The position numbers and the translations under genes were made by a program. Shown in pieces: positions 57,926 through 64,000 of a stretch of DNA of 64,000 bases. Below the pieces are notes generated by a model that was given only the letters and a program-made list of their open reading frames with translations, made no database searches and was not told where the DNA came from. Location: NCBI GenBank assembly GCA_033964015.1, contig CM066925.1:7912435-7976434 (forward strand), in the 5' to 3' direction. Source of the stretch: Scolanthus callimorphus (lineage: Eukaryota; Cnidaria; Anthozoa; Actiniaria; Edwardsiidae). The first letter of the stretch is position 1, and the number at the start of each line of letters is the position of its first letter.

Positions 57926-58968
57926 TTTTTTTTAATCAATCAATCAATTTATTTCACTTACTCATAACAAAATTACATTTTACAATCATTTTCTAAATTC
58001 TTGTAGTGAAAATGGGCTCCAGAGAAAGCAGAGCTTGTTATTTTGGAGTCCAATTACATATTTCATTGAGATGTAATGGCTTAATTTTACATTAATTATT
58101 TATAATAATAAAAAAACAAGTATATAAAAAAATTATATATATAATTATATAATATCATTTATAACAGAATAATAACATAATCAGGAAGAAATCGAGAAAA
58201 GGCAGTGAAAATATATAACATTTATAACTTAAAAAAAAAAGATAATGATATTTTTATATTTAATTAAGAAAATAAATCAATGCTGATAAAATTCTAAGGA
58301 ATTAAGTGTGTTTTGCACAGGATAGGTATAAGAATTTAGAGTCTAAGATCACTGATTATTTTTTTCTTGAAGGAATGTACACTAGGTTTGCTTTTTGAAT
58401 CTGCGTGAAGGTTATTCCATAGCTTTGTTCCTCTGTAGGTAAGGGATAGTTGAGCGAATGATGTTTTTTTTAATGGTACATATAGGTCCTTGGATCTTCG
58501 CGTATTGTAAGTATGTGAATTTTGTTGAAAGTTATCCAATGGAAGTATTTCTGTAGGTAGAATATTTTTAGTTAACTTGTACATAAACATTGATGTTTCC
58601 AAAAAATTGATTTTGGAAAATTGAAGTATTTTAAGCGACTTAAATATTGGCATAGTATGTGCTAGGTAATGTGAGTGAGAGATAATTCGTATCACTTTCT
58701 TTTGGAGTTTGACAAGTTTGTCCAGTTTTTTTGGAATTTTTTGTGAAGTTGGATTTAAGGGACAACTATTAGCCCATATTAAGTTCCCATAGTGGAGGTA
58801 TGGATATACAAGAGAATAGTATAATGTTATTAGGCTTCTTTGTGGGAGATAATAACTGATGTATCTAATGATTCCAATGTTCTTAGATATTTTGAAATGG
58901 CAAACAAAAGATTGACAGTGAGAGCTTTTCATTAGTGTATTTAGAGAGGCGTTACGAATAATTGACAT
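57926..58968 (-). mobile_element. 5'-truncated non-LTR retrotransposon
   Basis: A frame of about 210 codons (58336-58968) matches the region C-terminal to reverse transcriptase in CR1/Jockey/RTE-like elements (KISKNIGIIRYISYYLP, LVYPYLHYGNLIW, LQKKVIRIIS, TYNTRRSKDL, YRGTKLWNNL). The 3' untranslated region ends, on the minus strand, in attgattgattgatt and a short A tail. The catalytic part and any ORF1 are missing. Similarity starts at about 58900, so the first 20 codons are probably flanking sequence. Confidence 0.75.
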
Positions 58969-59311
58969 ATCTTCAGTGCTGGGACAAAAGGTCTGTTCAT
59001 AATTACATGACTTTCAAAAAGAGAAGAATTCCCTTTGGAATAGCTGTCACTTATTTACCTATAATAATGATGAGCAAAGAAATGCCGTTCAAATGTCATA
59101 GAAAAGAAATGAATGTATTAGCGATACCAGCGATACCTATAATAATACTAGGGCTTTCTGATTGGCTTTTGTAAAGAAAGGGCTATGTCATTAGTTTTGG
59201 GGGCAGTGTTTCCTATTGTTTTTTATTCTTTTTATGATTCAAATTTCTTTGACGAAGTTTTCTTTGTCATGCGCGTAATGCATCATATGCAATTTGCCCA
59301 TTCATTCTCGT

Positions 59312-61089
59312 TTAAGGTGACTCATTCGAAATTCAAAATGCACCCAACTGTGTCTAGAGCGCAAATCTGCGTCGTCAAACTAACGGCTATAACTTTTGTG
59401 TCTTTTCCTCTATTGTTATAATTACTTTTTCAAATCCTACTTTAATGATGTATAAATATGCTACTGGGAACCGATCTTCTTGAAAACATTTTTAGAAGTC
59501 ACAATCTAAATTTTTGTGAGGCCCTAATTTCATATTCCGGTCGTACTAGAAAAAAAATTTGCCGGTTTTTTTGGCTGAAATTCCAGGAATCGATTCCAGT
59601 TGTAGTGATCTCCAATCAAGCGAAGTTACAGAAAATTCGTCGGAACAGAAACGCGGTAATAAAAATACCGTCAGTTATGGTCAACTATTGCCAAATTAGA
59701 ACGCTGATTCTGCTTGGCTTGAATTGAATTTTAATAGTGCTCCGAAAATTCATTATTTTGGGCTCTTCCGCCGGCACTATATTGTATAGTAATGTATTAA
59801 ACTTTACCGAAGGTCAGATTGTAAATACCATGAAATACTAAAATGTTCGAACATTATCTACCGAGGAAAGAAATTGTGAAAGCGCAATGAATTTATTACA
59901 AGAATGTCGAGTTAAAATGTGTTGTTATTACGTATTATTTCTTGCTAAGATGTATATAGACGAGAAACTCGTGGCATTGGTAATACTTAATAAGCAAGTC
60001 TGAACATCATGCGTGCTTATTTGATATAGAAGAAAATTGTTAAAGTTACGGCGGTCGCCCTCTGGTCATGCACGCAGATTTTAAGCTGTCTTATTTATGA
60101 ATGGTAATGAAATCTCGCATTTTGCCAGGGGGAACACAGTAGGCCAACTCTAATCATCGAACAAAGAAAACGTTTATCGTCGACTCTTTTTGTTCCATAG
60201 GGACTTATCAAACAATTGCTATTTTTGGAGCGTGACTGCTATTGATTAGATTTGGCCTAATGAGCTCCCCCTGGAAAAACGTCAGATTTCATTATCATTC
60301 ATAAACAAGAGAGCTTCAAATCTGCGTGCAAAACTAGAGGGCGAATGTCGTAACTTTGTAATTTTCTTCTATACCAAATAAGCAAATATAATGGTCAAAC
60401 CTGGTTACTAAGTTTTACCAATGCCACAAACTTCTCGTCCATATAAATTTTAGCAAGAAATAATACCTAATAACGGCACATTTTAATGCAACATTCTTGT
60501 AATAAATTCATTGGTCTTTTACAGTTTCTTTCCTCGGTAGATAATGTTCATACAGTTTAGTAGTTCATGGTATTTGAAATCGGACCCTCGATAAAGTTTA
60601 ATGCATTACTATACAACATAGTGCCGGCGGAAGAGCCCAAAATAATGACTTTTCGGAGCACTAATTAAAATTCAATTCAAGCCAACCAGAATCAGCGTTC
60701 TATTTTGGCCACAGTTGACCATAACTGACGGTATTTTTATTACCGCGTTTTTCTGTTCCGACGAATTTTCTGTAACTTCGCTTGATTTGAGATTACTACA
60801 ACTGGAATCGATTCCTGGAATTTCAGCCAAAAAAACCGGCAATTTTTTTTTCTAGTACGACCGGAATATGAAATTAGGGCCTCACAAAAATTTTGAATGT
60901 GACTTCTAAAAATGTTTTCGAGAAGATCAGTTCCCAGTAGCATATTTATACATCATTAAAGTAGGATTTGAAAAAGTAATTATAACAATGGAGGAAAAGA
61001 CACAAAAGTTATAGCCGTTAGTTTGACGACGCAGATTTGCGCTCTAGACACAGTTGGGTGCATTTTGAATTTCGAATGAGTCACCTTAA
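59312..61089. mobile_element. 1.78-kb foldback element with TTAA borders
   Basis: Two arms of about 850 bases are nearly complementary. They start from GGTGACTCATTCGAAATTC and run to a short centre near 60200. TTAA lies at both borders (59312-59315 and 61086-61089), the target preference of piggyBac-type elements. The arms differ by scattered substitutions and small indels. No transposase frame is present. Confidence 0.8.
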
Positions 61090-61527
61090 CAAAGCAGTGC
61101 GGTTCGTACGGACTCGCCAAGTAGAGTAACTTGGACGGGTGAGTTAAATTCGTTTATCTGTGCATGATTTTGAGCCCAATTCAACTCAAGTATTACCAAA
61201 TAATTGTCAAGGATGTCCGTTTTGGCTCGTTTCACGAAATGTTCACAGAAGGGTGGTCGGCACTGCCCGAGTCGTCGTTGGATGTTTAAATCATGGCCAC
61301 CGAAAATTAATAAATGTGATAAATGAACTATCGTTTTACAAAATGCACGTATTCATTTCTAACATGCGTTCTTTTTTCGTAGGTTACGGGAAAAGGTGGA
61401 AATCGTGACCACTGAGCGTTTCTAAGAGATGGGATCTCCATGAATGTTATCGGGGAAACATGCTGTTCTGGTGAGTTGTCCTATCATTACTGATGCTCAG
61501 TGACCAAACTTGATAGAGAACTGTGCT

Positions 61528-61592
61528 CACTGAACTGGATCTGATATAGAACTCTGACGTCACCGGAGTTCTATATCAGATTCAGTTCAGTG
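61528..61592. repeat. Palindrome, 65 bp
   Basis: cactgaactggatctgatat and its complement surround ctctgacgtcaccggag. The flanks contain further degenerate copies of gttctatatc. Confidence 0.7.
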
Positions 61593-61867
61593 CGCAGCAG
61601 TTCTATATCGTTTCTGGCTGATAGAGCACCATTATGATATGGCAACCAATCAGAATAGCTGTTCCCTGAAAACATTCATGGACTCCCCAAAATGCTAATT
61701 TCTATCGGGGTATACAAACGGCCTTCATGGTCCTGATTTCCATTGTGTTTGCCTGATTGACTATTCATGAGTTTTAGAATTTGATTTCTAAACGCGTGGT
61801 GCAAACGTTCAATTTAGAGAAAACAGGTGAGCTAATGAGCGTTTTGCCCCAATAAAATTCATGAAAT

Positions 61868-61965
61868 TTAAAGTGCCACTAGCACCTAATTTCCACTTGC
61901 CTGTGAAATGCCACCAAATTCGGCACACAAGTAGAAGACATCATGATCTTTTAAAGCATTGATTA
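61868..61965 (+). repeat. Dispersed repeat, copy 2
   Basis: Matches 57075-57170, including gccaccaaattcggcacaca and gtagaagacatcat. Confidence 0.7.
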
Positions 61966-62007
61966 AATATTTTGGTGTGCCATTTCACGAGCTAACGCTG
62001 TCGAACA

Positions 62008-62110
62008 GTGTCTGCGTTTTTTTTTATTTTGCTTAGTTCAAAAGTGAAAACTCTATAAAATTTGACCTTTTGAACAAAGCAAAATTTTAAAAACGCAGAC
62101 ACTGTTTTTG
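62008..62110. repeat. Inverted-repeat hairpin
   Basis: acagtgtctgcgttttt and its complement, enclosing a second pair (ttttgctt...aagcaaaa). Confidence 0.6.
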
Positions 62111-62896
62111 AGAAACACCTTTAAGGATTAAAACAATATGTTACTTGGGAGTCAAGGTCGAGCGGTTCGACAGCGTTATCTCTTGAAAATGTGATACCCA
62201 AATTTTTAATAAAACCTTAAAAAATTCTAATTATGAACAAATTATTTCTTTGTGCAGTAGCTCGCTAGTCCATTCTATAAGTTTTCTAACGATATATAGG
62301 TTGATAAGTTTTGGTTAAACTAAGGACGTGTGTGGTTTTTATTCGAACACGTGCGCGAAGGTTCTCGGTAACCTTAATGCCGAGAAAAAAATTGAGAAAG
62401 GTATGAGGAATTAAGGATCATGGGCTCTTTTGCCAAAATAGTTCTACGTACATGACTATTATATATCATTTTAAAGCGTTTGAAAGGTAGAACACAGATG
62501 TGTTCTCGCGGCTCGTAACTCCACAACAAATTTCGACCACGATGATGAAATAAAAAGTACGAAATATAGTCCATGAGCCAGAGTAAAAAGTACGAAATAT
62601 AGTCCATGAGCCAGACAGTGAAACCCTCCCCCCCCCCCCCCCCCCCTTGGGTATTTTGGGAGACATATATCGACTGAAAGCCCTACCCATGGGTAGTTCA
62701 AAAATGGATGTCTGCACTGGATTCGTTGGTGGGCGTGGCTGTGCGGCGGCATTTTCGTTTAGAGCCAAAAACCACAGGGTACCCGCGTCGAGTTTTTTTT
62801 TCAAAATTTCAATTTAGCACCCTAAAAATGCCGTTACAATGCTCCAAATTTTGCATGATGCCTCTACTCTTTGTAATCAGATGGTCACTGAACACT

Positions 62897-63828
62897 TGAG
62901 TTTGATATCAGTCGCAAAAGTGTCTATTGCACATGTCAATTATACCCAACAGTGTGTTTAGCGAAAACAGTGAAACGTAGCGATAATATATTGGGATTCT
63001 TGTATTACAAATAGACCAACCGTTGACACCTTATGCAGGAGTTACTACTCATCCTCGAATACAGATACAGATAGTCTTTTTTACTTACAAAACTCCGTTA
63101 CAGGTGTGTATGTACAGTAGTAATAAAGTGTTAGTGTTTAATAGTGTTTTAAAGTGTTTAATAGTGTTTTAAAAGTGTTTTACAGTAGTAATAAAGTGTT
63201 AAAGTTATTATTAATATTCTATATATTTGTTATTTATTTGTTGCTTAGGGCACTTTTGCGTTTTTCAAAGCATTCATTTATACCAAGTGTACAAGGGCGG
63301 AGCCCCCCCCCCCCCAAAAAAAAAAAAAAAAAAAATTCCTGGCTATGCCCCTGGTGTATCCTGAGTTTGATATCAGTCGCAAAAGTGTCTATTGCACATG
63401 TCAATTATACCCAACAGTGTGTTTAGCGAAAACAGTGAAACGTAGCGATAATATATTGGGATTCTTGTATTACAAATAGACCAACCGTTGACACCTTATG
63501 CAGGAGTTACTACTCATCCTCGAATACAGATACAGATAGTCTTTTTTACTTACAAAACTCCGTTACAGGTGTGTATGTACAGTAGTAATAAAGTGTTAGT
63601 GTTTAATAGTGTTTTAAAGTGTTTAATAGTGTTTTAAAAGTGTTTTACAGTAGTAATAAAGTGTTAAAGTTATTATTATTATTCTATATATTTGTTATTT
63701 ATTTGTTGCTTAGGGCACTTTTGCGTTTTTCAAAGCATTCATTTATACCAAGAGTGTACAGGGGCGGAGCCCCCCCCCCCCCCCCAAAAAAAAAAAAAAA
63801 ATTCCTGGCTATGCCCCTGGTGTATCCA
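62897..63828 (+). repeat. 466-bp tandem duplication
   Basis: Two copies (62897-63360 and 63363-63828), nearly identical, each ending in a poly-C/poly-A stretch and attcctggctatgcccctgg. They differ mainly in homopolymer length and a few bases. Confidence 0.9.
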
Positions 63829-64000
63829 CCATGTTTTCAAGGTCCACTGTGTTGTACATCGCGTCATCATCTTCCGTATCTTCAAGTGCACTGGTGTTTG
63901 CTACAAATATCCCCCCCCCCAGTTGCTGCATCAGCGCTTCATTCGTCCACGAGATCTCGAGGTCCCCTTTCCTGAAATGCACCAGCCATGACCTATAGGG
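63809..64000 (-). CDS. Possible coding exon running off the window
   Basis: The minus strand is open from the window edge for about 63 codons. It reads SWLVHFRKGDLEISWTNEAL and then an acidic stretch (LEDTEDDDAMYNTVDLENM) before TAG at 63809-63811. The composition looks protein-like, but I recognise no family. The frame passes through a run of ten G and ends in the repeated segment, so the true 3' boundary may be a splice site. Confidence 0.35.
   Translation of the reverse strand, partial: PYRSWLVHFRKGDLEISWTNEALMQQLGGGIFVANTSALEDTEDDDAMYNTVDLENMVDTPGA

Noticed and set aside
58962..59727. Three short plus-strand frames beside the non-LTR fragment
   Set aside because: The last lies inside the foldback arm and is mirrored at 60740-60943. 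The others have no recognisable features.

Overview
The window reads as nuclear DNA from an animal, most likely an anthozoan cnidarian such as a coral or sea anemone. That placement is inference. It rests on the low GC content, the intron-containing C2H2 zinc-finger genes, the BEL/Pao, Ty1/copia and non-LTR retroelements, a tRNA-derived SINE, the very high density of palindromic MITEs, and a repeat core resembling one I associate with animal SINEs. There are no bacterial-style operons and no CRISPR array.

The host genes I can support are five related C2H2 zinc-finger loci. ZNF-A is on the minus strand at about 8.3-11.9 kb. ZNF-B (20.4-22.2 kb), ZNF-C (24.6-25.7 kb), ZNF-D (53.6-54.1 kb, fingers lost) and ZNF-E (54.3-56.2 kb) are on the plus strand. 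Each has one large 3' exon that opens at a matching splice acceptor, in the same frame, with the same acidic N-terminal module. Where present, the finger array alternates two finger types. The start codon must lie in an upstream exon that I could not identify. Every member shows decay: ZNF-A is split by an LTR element, B and E have early stops, C is short, and D has no fingers. B, C and E share what looks like the ancestral stop codon.

Mobile DNA fills most of the rest. A gag-only BEL-like element (10142-11818) has two 134-bp LTRs that look identical, a tRNA-Phe-type primer site and a 5-bp target duplication (CCCAC). It sits inside the coding exon of ZNF-A. A full-length BEL/Pao element (27223-34575) has 538-bp LTRs that differ at one base, an AGTAA target duplication and one intact gag-pol frame of about 2050 codons. 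A diverged solo LTR of the same family lies at 26133-26766. A copia element truncated within its reverse transcriptase (43.8-46.7 kb) keeps a copia-type primer site matching the tRNA-iMet anticodon loop. A possible decayed LTR element spans 15.6-18.1 kb. A 5'-truncated non-LTR element is at 57.9-59.0 kb, and a dimeric SINE is at 23.4-23.8 kb. A 1.78-kb foldback element bounded by TTAA is at 59.3-61.1 kb, alongside more than fifteen short palindromic elements.

Tandem repeats include a two-block minisatellite nested in a larger duplication (39.7-41.5 kb), a 128-bp repeat carrying CRE and E-box palindromes (16.5-17.2 kb), and a 466-bp duplication at 62.9-63.8 kb. A possible coding exon runs off the right edge on the minus strand. 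Stretches not listed (1-240, 5273-6190, 6604-7934, 11875-13841, 19083-19630, 25652-26132, 35150-35994, 37740-38960, 46724-48120, 48321-50830, 51029-52430, 56246-56891, 61100-61527 and 62111-62896) hold only AT-rich sequence, short homopolymers or nothing I recognise.
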